Source: Nymphaea colorata
Lineage: Eukaryota > Streptophyta > Magnoliopsida > Nymphaeales > Nymphaeaceae
Direction of reading: 5' to 3'
Assembly (NCBI RefSeq): GCF_008831285.2
Contig: NW_022205215.1
Coordinates: 1 to 35,528, forward strand
DNA: 35,528 nucleotides
Shown: positions 9,351 to 18,648 of the stretch, in pieces
Layout: each line of letters starts with the position of its first letter
How positions within the stretch are numbered: the stretch's first letter is position 1
Notes under the pieces: generated by a model
What the model was told of the DNA's origin: nothing
The model's database searches: none
Seen by the model: only the letters and a program-made list of their open reading frames with translations
Program-made: the position numbers and the translations under genes

Positions 9351-10239
9351 ATGTATTGTGAGAAGTCGGAGGATTTTCTTTCCAAATCCAGAAGATGAAA
9401 TCCGCAAATTTATATATGAGAGTACTTACACGTCCTGTGTTCGAATGGGGAGAGTTACTAAGAGACACTCCAACCATTCAGACAACATCCCTACAATATG
9501 ATTGCACTCATTGCAACTTCTAAGTGGTCCAGATAAGTAGGCTGTGCAAATGGTTAAAGATTGACCACGCCCTCAGCTTATAAGCTGTTTCAGATCTTAC
9601 CAACTTTCTGTCCGTCAAACAAGCTTGAGAAAATAAAAAAACATGGCTTTTAGGTGGTGAACGTGAGGAACATTCACCCAACCTATCATCTCTTAGGATA
9701 CAAGACCTACGGTTTTCTATGCGTTAAGGTGTGATCTTTATATGACATCATACTAAAAATGCACCCGCACTAGCACTAAGAGATGTGTAGTCTCCAGGGG
9801 CATATGCCCCTTAGAACTCACTCTTTGGAATGTTAATCTAGTATTGAAGTTACATCACTTGTGTCCAGTTATATGGAGTAGCAACACCCCATTATGTCAA
9901 CTCCCCATGGTCATCACTTGTGCCCTATAAAAAAAAAAGAAAAAAAAATTCTGGCTTCGCCCTGCCCTCAGGCTACGAATCATAACTTTGTTGGATAAAT
10001 CTAACTTGGACTTGTTCTCCTAATTATATGTTTGAACTTGTCCGTGGGGTTTTTGTGAATCTGCTGCAAAAAAGAAGGTAAATTCATGAAACACCTTTTA
10101 AAATATCTAATAAATCTAACTGATTTTTGAGTTAAACGCTCAGAACAGTAACATTAAAAGAAGGGTCGACCTTTGGGCATTTTTTCCCTTTCATTGGAGG
10201 GGCTTTTAGTCTTTTTTTTGCTAGTTCATAGTCATTATG
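9351..10239. other. Non-coding stretch with a possible old element end at 9930-9975
   Basis: A purine-rich A stretch (about 9929-9949) followed by attctggcttcgccctgcc resembles the A-rich, ctggctccgcc-type words often seen in degraded plant repeats. I see no coding motif in the rest. Confidence 0.35.
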
Positions 10240-10580
10240 TCACGCCAGGCTATGTCACCTGAGGGCAGAGTGTGGGTGCGGGTGCCGGAGTGGCACATCC
10301 TAAAAAATTTAGATGTGATGGTGTGGCGAGGTTATTTTATTATTATTATTATTAATTTATTATATACATAACAGAATAAGCACATATATATTATTATTAA
10401 AATTTAGTTATTAATGTATGTAACATACTTGAATAATTGTATTGCATAGGAAAATATCATAACAACATATATTATATAAGTAATTTAATAATATGACGTT
10501 CTAACAGGGCTCGAGTGTGAGTCAGACCTGCACCCATGTCCGGTATGCACCCGATTCTATGCAACTCCGGTGCGGGTGAC
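10240..10580. repeat. GC-rich arms around an AT-rich core, unclassified repeat
   Basis: A GC-rich left block (10245-10325, with gtgggtgcgggtgccggag) and a GC-rich right block (10507-10580, with caactccggtgcgggtgac) flank about 180 bp of TTA/TAT repeats. The region at 14205-14485 has the same build. It may be a degenerate repeat family; no terminal repeats or target duplication are clear. Confidence 0.4.
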
Positions 10581-11080
10581 TTAGGAGCTAAGTTATCTAT
10601 AATAGCGTGGGACATGCTTTGTCCTGCTTGTGTTTTCGTTTCTTCATTGTTCTTTATAATAGTTTCGATCATAGAAAAAAGATAAAACGTCTTCACGTTT
10701 TAAACATTGAGGTTTTCTGAAGAAATAATACAATGACTTTGAAAAAATAAGAAAAAAGGGATAAATAGAAAAAATTTTAAAAATCCGAAAAATGTAAAAT
10801 AAGTGATCATCTAATAAAACAAACATCTAAAAAATAAATAGAAAAGCCAGAAAAAAAAATTGAACTGTGGATTCTAAATCGACTGATCGTGAAAGTATAA
10901 CATGCAAGTTCTATTTACCAATAATGTTATTCCCAGTTCCATGAGTTATTTTAGGCGATGACCTCGGCCTTCCTTTTTATACCCGTACCAATGTCCAATG
11001 ACATTGGCTCATGCCCGTCAATACCGACTTGTGTACCTTCCAGTCAAACAGTGCCGAATGGGTCATGCGAACTAGTCTTT
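10581..11080. other. AT-rich non-coding stretch
   Basis: The sequence is rich in aaaataagaaaaaagg-type A tracts and holds no frame with recognisable motifs. I see no RNA gene. Confidence 0.45.
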
Positions 11081-11084
11081 TCTT

Positions 11085-11295
11085 CAAAAAACTAAACTGT
11101 GGAACAAGTGGTTGCTGATTCTGTTCGACCAGTAGTTACCTGTCAAAAAAGCAATCCAAGAAACTGGGCTGGGTCCATCAATGGTCCAGCTATCCTTCTT
11201 GACGCATATATGGCCGTCTAAACCCATTTCCTACTCATTATCACTTGATGTTTCTCAAGTGCCTTGCATGTGGTCATATGCCCATCTAAACCCAT
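11085..11295 (+). repeat. Dispersed repeat, copy 3 (longest)
   Basis: It contains aaactgggctgggtccatca, tggtccagctatcc, atatggccgtctaaaccc, ttgatgtttctcaagtgc and tcatatgcccatctaaaccc. The first part matches 6295-6350 and the second part 8530-8580. The phrase tctaaacccatttyct occurs twice (about 11217 and 11286), so there is also an internal duplication. Confidence 0.45.
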
Positions 11296-11504
11296 TTTCT
11301 AGAAAATAAGATGATAACGTATATAATACTCTAATTTAGATGAGTAGGAGGTCATCCCACGATCCAAGTGAAAGCTGAAGCTGCTCTTTCCCCTTACTCC
11401 CAAGCCCACCGCTGTGTCATGCAAGCAAGTGGAGCCAAATATCCAACAATTAACAGCCAGATGACCAGACCTGAGGGCACTTGCTGTCTTCCAACTGCTG
11501 TCTC

Positions 11505-12010
11505 TCTTCCGCTGCTGCTGCCTTCTCTCGCCGGCTGCTGCCTCAGATGCATCCATCGCCTTTCCCCTTCTCTCACTGCTGCTGCCTCAGACGCATCTGT
11601 CGTCCCTCTCGCTCTTGCTGCAGCTCCTGCTCCCACCTTCACGCCAGGTACCCCTTCGGCCTTCCTTTCTTCTTCTCCTTGTTGTTCTTCTTCTTCCTCC
11701 TCCTCCCAACTGATTTTTCCCAAATAAAACCTCCCAGAAATCACTGCTGCTGCCTTCTCTCGCAGCTGCTGCCTCAGACGCATCCGTCGCCTTTCCCCTT
11801 CTCTTGCTGCTGCTGCCTCAGATGCATCAGTCGTCCCTCTTGCTCTTGCTGCAGCTCCTGCTCCCACCATCACGCCAGGTACCCCTTCGGCCTTCCTTTG
11901 TTCTTCTCCTTGTCGTTGTTCTTCTTCTTCCTCCTCCCAACTGATTTTGCCCGACTGAAACACGCCAGAAATCACTGCTGCTTCTTTCTCACGCCGCTGC
12001 TGCCTCAGTC
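11505..12010. repeat. 231-bp tandem duplication, CT-rich, with partial third copy
   Basis: The two units are near-identical: ctgcctcag at 11541 recurs at 11772. Each unit has gcctttccccttctc, cgtccctct, gctgcagctcctgctcccacc, cgccaggtaccccttcggcc and a TTC/TCC-rich tail ending cccaactgattttt/gc. A partial third copy starts near 11970. Because 231 is divisible by three, one plus-strand frame (11481-12272) and one minus-strand frame (11975-11394) stay open right through. The predicted proteins are low-complexity (Ser/Cys/Phe-rich or Glu/Ala-rich) and resemble no known family, so I treat this as a repeat rather than a gene. It could be a CT-rich leader or promoter. Confidence 0.8.
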
Positions 12011-12400
12011 ACCGTCAACACTCATATTCACTGCTCTTGAGGGACTGTTTGATACCTCCTCCTTTCCCCTTCCACAAGGTTTACAGGTCTTCTCGATCTC
12101 CCTCTCTTTCTCTCTGCTGCTTTGTGGCATAGCCCCTTTTTCTTCTGTGAGTATTTTAGAGTTTTTTGCTGAACTATGTTGCATTTATGATGTGTTTGAC
12201 AGAATAAAGGGTATGATTATGTGCTTGATTACAATGAAAAATAGGTTTTCCTATTCACATGCAGAGAAGTAGATGGCAGGTGGCAGAGTTCTCTGGGCTT
12301 GGAAGCATAAGCTTTTGGGATGGTAAAACATGGGGCATGTTTGATAATTTCACATAAAAAAGAATTCTTGTGTTTTATGTTCTGGTCATTGCATTCTATG
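12011..12400. other. CT-rich to AT-rich non-coding stretch
   Basis: After the tandem repeat the sequence turns from pyrimidine-rich (ttcccctt, ctccctctctttctctctg) into ordinary AT-rich DNA. This could be a decayed leader region followed by an intron-like stretch, but no downstream coding exon is visible. Confidence 0.35.
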
Positions 12401-12545
12401 CATACCATATTGAATAATTTCATGTTAAAGGTAACAAGCCTAACTCCTAGCATTCTTTTCCCTAACCATCCTTGTTTCTTTTCTGCATATCTTATTGAAT
12501 TATTTCATGTTAAATGTAGCCAGCCTAACTCCTAGCATTCTTTTC
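12401..12545 (+). repeat. Tandem duplication, period about 85 bp
   Basis: The run atattgaataatttcatg ... agcctaactcctagcattct at 12408-12458 recurs with few changes at 12490-12543. The copies are direct and adjacent. No function is suggested. Confidence 0.75.
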
Positions 12546-13210
12546 ATTGGGGGAAGATGTCCAGAGCAAATGGTCAGCACTCACTCGTCGTCCATTAGAC
12601 TGTTAAGCATCCATCATTTCCTCTACACTTTTAAGGGTGGCTTGGCAACATGAACATTTGGCAAAACATTTGGCACAATATCATAACATCAAGGTTTTAA
12701 GCATAGACTCTCGACCCAACATGTACCTAAAGTTCATTTCAAATTAAAGAGTTATTGTGTTCTAAGTTTAACATATACACTATTCGAGTAACTAACATAT
12801 ATTCCAGTATAATAATGTAATTGGTGTGCCACTGCTCGTGACATCAAATAGGTAATTTTTCGCTGGGAAACAACAGAGGGATCCCCTCGTTTTATTGAGA
12901 TATAAAATAGGTTATTAAATATACAGTGACAGTAATTAATCCATTGTCTATATCACTGATTTCTAGACACTAACATTGCAACACTTTGCCAGGGAAAGAC
13001 TCATAGTGGCTGAGGACGGTAGCTAGTCATGTAAGCAGTTCGGGCATCGTTTATAGGGGATTGCATGCATATTTTTGTGTTGCTGCACCGTTTTCTGCAA
13101 TCCAAGCAATGTTAAAGTGATAACATTTCAATATTTTTGTTTTGAAGGCTTCCAATGACAAACTGGTAAGAAGCATAGACATTTTAACATATTCATTTTA
13201 ACATATTCTT
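12546..13210. other. Non-coding stretch, nothing recognised
   Basis: Only short random frames are present. There are no retroelement motifs and no structural RNA that I can recognise. Confidence 0.45.
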
Positions 13211-13314
13211 TAGTGGTCGTTTGGCAGTTGATACACTTTGTGAGTGTTTCATAAATCTATTCCAAAGTTTTGAGCTGATTCATAAAGCATCCCATTCGTC
13301 AAACAATTCGTTAG
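13211..13314. mobile_element. MITE-like inverted-repeat element, copy 2
   Basis: The left part tcgtttggcagttgatacac and the right part tcgtcaaacaattcg form an imperfect terminal inverted repeat with GTTTG cores. The interior carries tcataaatc and gattcataa, which can pair. It resembles the 8156-8320 element. It is short and non-coding, so a non-autonomous DNA transposon is likely; the exact ends are uncertain. Confidence 0.4.
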
Positions 13315-13503
13315 AGGTTGTTTGATTGTCGTCCTATATGATAGAATGGACTGGACGTCCTGTATACCAGTGTCCTGTTCTTATGGACTATGGTGTTCTT
13401 TGTCCAGAATTTTGATGGTCATAAAACAAAACACCATGCCCCTTTTGTCTGACATTTGTCTTTCTTATGTTTTTCCTGTTTGTTCTGTCTGTCCTAATGA
13501 CAT

Positions 13504-13504
13504 T

Positions 13505-13557
<53 letters not shown>

Positions 13558-13590
13558 TATATAATATATAATATATATATATATATATAA
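13504..13590. repeat. Compound (TC)n(TA)n microsatellite
   Basis: About ten TC units run into a TA array that is broken in phase several times by an extra A (ataatata). The tyrosine/isoleucine frames seen here on both strands are artefacts of this repeat. Confidence 0.95.
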
Positions 13591-14035
13591 TCAGCTTCAT
13601 TTTTAGACTGGTTTTTCAGGGTTATTTTCTCTCCTTAAGATCCCACTAATCTTTAAAGCAGAAGACAGTCATGAAGGAAGGAAAAGAAGGTGAGAATGTA
13701 GAACTGAAAAATTAAAAGCCAGTATCTCAAGAAACCTATTGCACTCGTTTCTTTTATATAATTAAAATTCATTGTTATGTATCCTCGTTGTCATTTGTTT
13801 ACTACATAGAAAATGTGTTGCACCAGCTGTTATGTATGTAAATTATATATTTATTTAGTATGTAAAACATCAAGAGGGCACAAATAACAAAAAACATTCT
13901 GTTCAAGGGTCATACGATCTTCACTAAATTATATTCTTGATTGTAAAAAGAACATTATAGCTGGAGTGGGCAATTAGCCACACCAGCCCACAAGATCAGA
14001 TCCCTAGTGAACAAATACAACCACAACAACGAAAC
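13591..14035. other. AT-rich non-coding stretch
   Basis: No gene motif is seen on either strand. The stretch ends at the inverted repeat described at 14043-14161. Confidence 0.45.
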
Positions 14036-14042
14036 AAGCTAT

Positions 14043-14161
14043 TGGCAACGACCAATAACCCTATTTCCATTGCCAATACTCATCCCCTCGCAAAACCAAG
14101 ACTCGCCCTTGTCCTTTGTAGTGTAGCAAAAAACTTTTGGCTAGGCTAATGGTCGTTGCCA
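14043..14161. mobile_element. Possible CACTA-type transposon remnant with 12-bp inverted repeat
   Basis: tggcaacgacca at 14043-14054 is repeated in inverted form as tggtcgttgcca at 14150-14161. Between them, at about 14115-14124, lies tttgtagtg, the reverse complement of a CACTACAAA end. GCAACGACC words are common in the subterminal regions of plant CACTA elements. No transposase is present. A chance inverted repeat is possible but unlikely at 12 of 12. Confidence 0.35.
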
Positions 14162-14204
14162 GTAACCTCAGATCACCTGCCGATGTTTTAGAAGTGCAAG
14201 GACA

Positions 14205-14485
14205 GGGAAGCCTGGGCATCGGGCCCGGGTACCCGGTACTTGGCTTGATACCAGGCCTGAAAGACCAGCCCAGGTCGGCCTCATTAATTTTTTGTATTAT
14301 TTTTATTTAATAATAATATATATATCATTATTAAAAATGTGTTTTGTATTTAAAAATTTTTATTTTATATTTAAAGTATATATATTTTTAATCGGGTCAA
14401 GCCCAAAGTCGGGTTTTGGGCATTGAGTCTGGCCCAAGCTCGGGCTTCGGGGGTTGGGTGAAGGCCAGATGTCGAGGCCTAGGGG
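14205..14485. repeat. GC-rich arms around an AT-rich core, second case
   Basis: The left arm carries catcgggcccgggtacccgg, the core is TAATAATATATAT-rich, and the right arm carries cgggtcaagcccaaagtcgg and gcccaagctcgggcttcggg. The layout resembles 10240-10580. The arms contain short palindromes (cgggcccg, gggtaccc). Confidence 0.4.
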
Positions 14486-14740
14486 CAGGTCATTCCCAGC
14501 TTTTATCCAATGATGTGCCCATGTTGAGAAAACTGTTGCAAATGAATATAGGTTAGAACAGCAACCTTCTCCAAAGATCAATTAACATAATTGGTCTCCA
14601 CTCAACAAGTAAATTGGGCAATGGTCATAAACCAACGTACTACTTATTTATGGAAGTGCCTCACGCTCTCCTCCCTTCCTTAATACTCTCTTGATGTATA
14701 AGGGCATGACTGATTGTATTGACAAAATTATTATCAAAAT

Positions 14741-14856
14741 AAAAAACGTTGGTTTCTCTTGCTCGTGGATGCAGGCTGCAAAGCCAAACCACGTAAAACT
14801 GGTGCAGCCTCTTTTCTCTCTATCATCCTTATCTTTCATTAAATCTCAGTCTATCA
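14741..14856 (+). repeat. 5' LTR of copia C, terminal part
   Basis: The stretch from aaaaaacgttggtttctctt to the final cagtctatca matches 17733-17842 with few changes. It ends in CA directly before the primer-binding site. Sequence to the left probably belongs to the same LTR, but the other LTR copy has lost that part, so I cannot place the start. Confidence 0.85.
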
Positions 14857-14868
14857 TGGTATCAGAGC
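14857..14868 (+). other. Primer-binding site of copia C (initiator tRNA-Met)
   Basis: TGGTATCAGAGC follows the LTR terminal CA without a gap, identical to the site of element A1. Confidence 0.95.
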
Positions 14869-14920
14869 GGCAAAAAGATCTTCTAAGGCAAAATCTTCGA
14901 GCTTCAAGCAGTGAGTCATT

Positions 14921-15577
14921 ATGGAACAAGAAAGGGAAACAAGGAATGACAACGGTGAAGCCACCATCATTCAATCCAGCGATGGATCAATGCACAAGAT
15001 TGACGTTCATGAACAAGGTAACCCCAATCTCAAAATTACTCGTACGTTGCTCGATGATTTCAACTACTTCGCTTGGTCTAAGGCTGTTACACGATTTCCT
15101 AGTGGGAAATCCAAGTTGGTAGTACCAAGAAACCACCCATTAACGATCCAAAATACAAGGAATGGAGGTCCACCAATGACACTATAGCATCTTGGCTCAT
15201 AAAATCTATGGATCCCAAGATCGCAGCCAGTTTCACTTTTTTAGAAACCGCAAAAGAAGTTTGGCAAGGTGCCAAAGATCGTTATGGTGAGCAGTATAAT
15301 ACGGCCCGTATGTATCAACTAGCACAAAAGAAGGGCAGCTTGAAAAAGGGGATGTCATCTATTAGTGAGTACCTTGGTACTTCTAAAGCAATTTGGGATG
15401 AAATGGATATTTATATATCATTGACTTCAGATCTTACTCAGGCTAAACGTCAACGTTAACAGGAGAGTATCTTTGAAATTCTAGCCGGACTGCCTAATGA
15501 TTATGAGTAGCAATGTAGTCAAATACTTATGGCTCACGAACTGCCTTCTCTAGCTTCTGTTTTTTCCTTGCTTATGC
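14921..15577 (+). pseudogene. Copia C Gag, frameshifted with stops
   Basis: The frame opens with ATG at 14921, 52 bases after the primer-binding site. It shows the copia gag start ITRTLLDDFNYFAWSKAV near residues 39-56. A frameshift near 15090-15110 breaks it, and the family pattern resumes at about 15190 with ASWLIKSMDPKI and KEVWQGAKDRYGE, then MYQLAQKK...LKKGMSSISEYL and a W.E aromatic block. A TAA follows at 15457-15459 and a TAG in LPNDYE-stop near 15507. The UBN2/gag pattern is clear, but at least one shift and several stops make it a pseudogene. Confidence 0.82.
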
Positions 15578-16732
15578 ATGAAGAGACGGCGTAAGGCTAT
15601 GGGTATGCTGGCTGATGGTTGTCAAGAGACCCATAATGAAGACAAAATGGCCTTTACAACAAGCAATACTGCCCATGTCACCAATAGTGAGAGGTCTATT
15701 AAACACAAATGTGAGGACTCTACAAAAGTTAAATGTACTCATTGCAAGAGGAATGGTCATTCTCGAGACTCTTGCTGGTTCCTTCATGGGAAACTAGACA
15801 AAAGGCAGAATTCAGCCTATAGAAGCATGGGTCGCAGTCAAGACAAAAGGGAAAGCAACTCTAGCCAAGTGAATCCGGCCATCTCCTCATCGGAAAACCA
15901 AATCATGCTGGATAAACTGGCTGAAATGATAAAAGATCTTCAAGTTCAAAGGACAGCCGGCATCTCAATTACATTAGGTGGCAAAGGTACAAGCAAAACA
16001 GGTACGACCCTTACTATGGTTAATAACATTGAGGGTAAGGATTTGCAATGGGTAGTTGACTCAGGGGCCACAGATCACATGGCCAATAAATCTTCTTTCT
16101 TAAGTTCATATGTTCATTCTAGAGATATTTGTCCTCTTGCCACTACCAACGACACTCTTATAACTGTGAAAGGATTAGGTAACATAGATTTTTTTAACAC
16201 AAGTTACAGTAGCAAGGTGCTTGTTATGCCTAAGCTTACTACCAATCTTCTATCGGTTGAAAAAATGACTAAGGAGTTAAATTGCAATGTATTATTTGGT
16301 GCTATTAATGTCATTTTTCAGGATCAGATGACTCAGAAGATGATTGGTGAAGGACAACTTGTCAATGGACTCTATCAAATAAGAACCATGAATCATGCAC
16401 TGAATGTAAATCATGTCAACGATGGAAATATCTGGCATCAAAGAATGGGTCATCCACCTTCTAGAGTTTTAGATTACTTATTTCCTAATTTGTGCTTCAA
16501 TTGTAGAGAGTGTGGAATATGCAAATTTGCTAGAATGACTAGACCTAAATTTACTTTATTTGATTCCATTAGCCAAACACCATTTGATTTGATACACTCT
16601 TATGTTTGGGGCCCTACACCTATTGATTCTATAGATAGATTTTGTTACTATGTGCTGTTTATTGATGATTTTTCTAAGTCTACATGGGTCTATTTTATGA
16701 AAAATAAGTCTGAAGTGCCCTCTCACTTTTAA
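15578..16732 (+). CDS. Copia C nucleocapsid-protease-integrase segment, open frame
   Basis: This 384-codon frame begins mid-polyprotein, so its ATG is probably not a true start. In order it has a zinc knuckle CTHCKRNGHSRDSC (CX2CX4HX4C, about residues 53-66), the protease motif WVVDSGATDHM (about 163-173) and the following LLSV block. Next come the GAG-pre-integrase region IWHQRMGHP...C..C.ICKFARM (about 286-323) and the first part of the integrase core, PFDLIHSYVWGP and YYVLFIDDFSKSTWVYF. The first catalytic D of integrase seems replaced: the family reads HSDVWG and here it is HSYVWG. The frame stops at 16732 just before an internal deletion. Confidence 0.85.
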   Translation: MKRRRKAMGMLADGCQETHNEDKMAFTTSNTAHVTNSERSIKHKCEDSTKVKCTHCKRNGHSRDSCWFLHGKLDKRQNSAYRSMGRSQDKRESNSSQVNPAISSSENQIMLDKLAEMIKDLQVQRTAGISITLGGKGTSKTGTTLTMVNNIEGKDLQWVVDSGATDHMANKSSFLSSYVHSRDICPLATTNDTLITVKGLGNIDFFNTSYSSKVLVMPKLTTNLLSVEKMTKELNCNVLFGAINVIFQDQMTQKMIGEGQLVNGLYQIRTMNHALNVNHVNDGNIWHQRMGHPPSRVLDYLFPNLCFNCRECGICKFARMTRPKFTLFDSISQTPFDLIHSYVWGPTPIDSIDRFCYYVLFIDDFSKSTWVYFMKNKSEVPSHF

Positions 16733-17732
16733 ACCTTTTATAAAATGATTGAAACTCAATATGCATTAAAAATAAGTCTGTGGCTGATGCACATGAAGCT
16801 AATAATGAGACTCATGCTGAGAATGAGTGCCCCACAAATGATCATGAACTTGCAACAACTACTAAAGATGTAGAGAAGAAGCCAACACTTATTAGAAGAT
16901 CAAAAAGGATTAGGTGAGCTCCTTCACGCCTAGTTGATTATGAAACCTACCCAATCAGCAAGTATGTCTTGTACAATCAAATTTCTGACTACCCTGCCAA
17001 GTTTACTAGAAATCTTGATAGCATTCAGGAGCCCAAGTCCTTTCACTAGGCTTAAGGTGATCTTAATTAGAGGAAGGCTATGAACAAAGAGCTAGAAGCT
17101 CTAAGGTGAAACAAAACTTGGGAAGTTGTCATTCCTCCAAAGAGCACAAGCATAGTGGGGTGCAAATGACATTATAGAGTAAATTACAAAAGCGATCGCA
17201 CCTTGGACAGATACAAGGCTCGTCTAGTGGCTAAGGGGTTCACGCGGACAAAAGGGTTGGATTATGAAGAAACATTTGCACCTACCGCAAAGATGAATAC
17301 ATTGAGAATGTTTCACTCTATTGCTTGCAACTTGAATTGATGTCTTCATCATGTAGATGTCAAAAACACCTTTTTACAAGGAAAACTCAATGAAGAAATT
17401 TGTGTCTTTACCTTTCGATCATCCAGATGAAAGGAAAGGAAGAGTTTGCAAATTAAATAAAGCCATATATGGCTTGAAACAATCTCCTAGACCTTGGTAC
17501 ATAAACTTGGGCAGGCATTGGAAAAAACAGGGTACCACAAATGTCACACAGACAATAGTTTATTTGTTAAAAAACTTGGATAGAACATCACTGTTGTTCT
17601 AATTTACGTGGACGACATAGTCGTGGCTGGAAACGATGCATTTGAAAAAAACATTTGACATAAAGGATTTGGGAAAACTCAAATACTTTCTTGGCATTGA
17701 AGTTGCTCAATCTCATAAAGGTATCTCAAAAA
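16733..17732 (+). pseudogene. Copia C integrase-RT linker and reverse transcriptase remnants
   Basis: After MIETQYA, which normally leads into the second catalytic D of integrase, the sequence jumps at about 16768-16780 to the acidic linker HEANNETHAENE and RRSKRIR. Then follow the RT blocks [57 protein letters not shown] and, near 17605, IYVDDIVVAGND. Numerous in-frame stops (for example at 16916, 17047 and 17337) and shifts are present. RNase H is missing entirely because the sequence joins directly to the 3' LTR. Confidence 0.85.
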
Positions 17733-17842
17733 CATTGGTTTCTCTTGCTCATGGACGTAGGCTGGAAAGCCGAACCACGTAAAACTGGTGCAGCCTCTTT
17801 TCTCTCTATCATCTTCTTCTTTGATTAAATCTCAGTCTATCA
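17733..17842 (+). repeat. 3' LTR of copia C, terminal 110 bp only
   Basis: From aacattggtttctcttgctc to cagtctatca this matches the 5' LTR end. The upstream part of this LTR, the polypurine tract and RNase H are deleted; the RT frame (GIEVAQSHKG) runs straight into it. The bases after the terminal CA are atata. Confidence 0.85.
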
Positions 17843-18640
17843 ATATAAATCTGAAAATTTACATGGATAACAATGACAGATTCAGATTAGACATCCCTAC
17901 CAAGTCTGAATTGAGAATTGTATTTATAAAAGAAGGAATCGTTAAAATTTACTTGTTTCCACCATTCTTTCCTCCTGTTCTACTTCAAACTTCCCAACCA
18001 TGGAAAAATGATGTATTTGATGTAATCCAAGCAATGGTTTCCTTCAACAATGTTGCGTGGGCAGTAAGCTTCTTGATTTCCACATTAACTTCTTTCTACA
18101 AGATCAAAGAATACATCAGTTTTCGTTATAAAGAAGCTAACCAGCCTCAATAGACAGGACAAGCTTCTACCAGAGGAAGAAACTAATCTAGTATGCACCT
18201 TAGAAAGGACAAGCTTCTGTAAATCGATCATGCCCACCAAGTCTAGATCCTGATTAACCCTCCGCTCCTTCCTGATGTCCACATCTGCAGTGCCTGATAG
18301 GACCATAACTAGTTCAGATCTGATGAGATGACTCAGATGTTATCTAGAAAATAAATTATCTCTTGATCAACTAAGTCAATACCAGCTTCATGGCATCAAG
18401 GGACAAAATGCAAGTTCCTACTAAAAGTGACTTGATACTAATGAAACTACAAGAAAAGGAGGAAATTTGGAAATTAAAACTGTTACAGTCTTAAGGTATT
18501 AGAAGCAAAGTAGTTTACAAAACAAATCATGAGAATATACATTGTTACATTAACGAGAGGCAGCTCTTTGCAAGTGCACCATGTCTCAAACAGCAACTAT
18601 GTGTTTCAACAACTGTACTAAGTAGATTACACCTGTGACA
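17843..18640. other. Unassigned stretch with two modest open frames
   Basis: A plus-strand frame (17788-18153) starts inside the LTR and runs on for about 100 codons, with a Phe/Pro-rich centre (YLFPPFFPP). A minus-strand frame (18306-18085) begins MVLSGTADVDIRKERRVNQD. Neither matches a family I recognise and neither has a clear splice or start context, so I do not call a gene. Confidence 0.35.
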
Positions 18641-18648
18641 TGTACCTT

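Larger units (their letters stand above)
14741..17842 (+). mobile_element. Ty1/copia LTR retrotransposon C with large internal deletions
   Basis: The order is LTR end, initiator-Met primer-binding site, gag, zinc knuckle, protease, GAG-pre-integrase, start of integrase, then a deletion, the end of the integrase-RT linker, RT up to about the YVDD region, and finally the last about 110 bp of the 3' LTR. The true left edge lies somewhere before 14741, since only the part shared with the 3' LTR can be compared. About 3.1 kb remain, against the roughly 5 kb usual for the family. Many stops in the RT part show that the copy is dead. Confidence 0.92.

Noticed and set aside
11394-12272. Long overlapping frames on both strands (263 and 193 codons)
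   Set aside because: They lie in a tandem CT-rich repeat, give low-complexity proteins and resemble no family; treated as a repeat.
13322-13600. Frames rich in Tyr and Ile
   Set aside because: They are translations of the TC/TA microsatellite. The same holds for 7012-7293 and 30058-30279.
17788-18153. 121-codon plus-strand frame starting in the LTR of copia C
   Set aside because: It begins inside the LTR, and beyond it has no recognisable motif, start or splice context.
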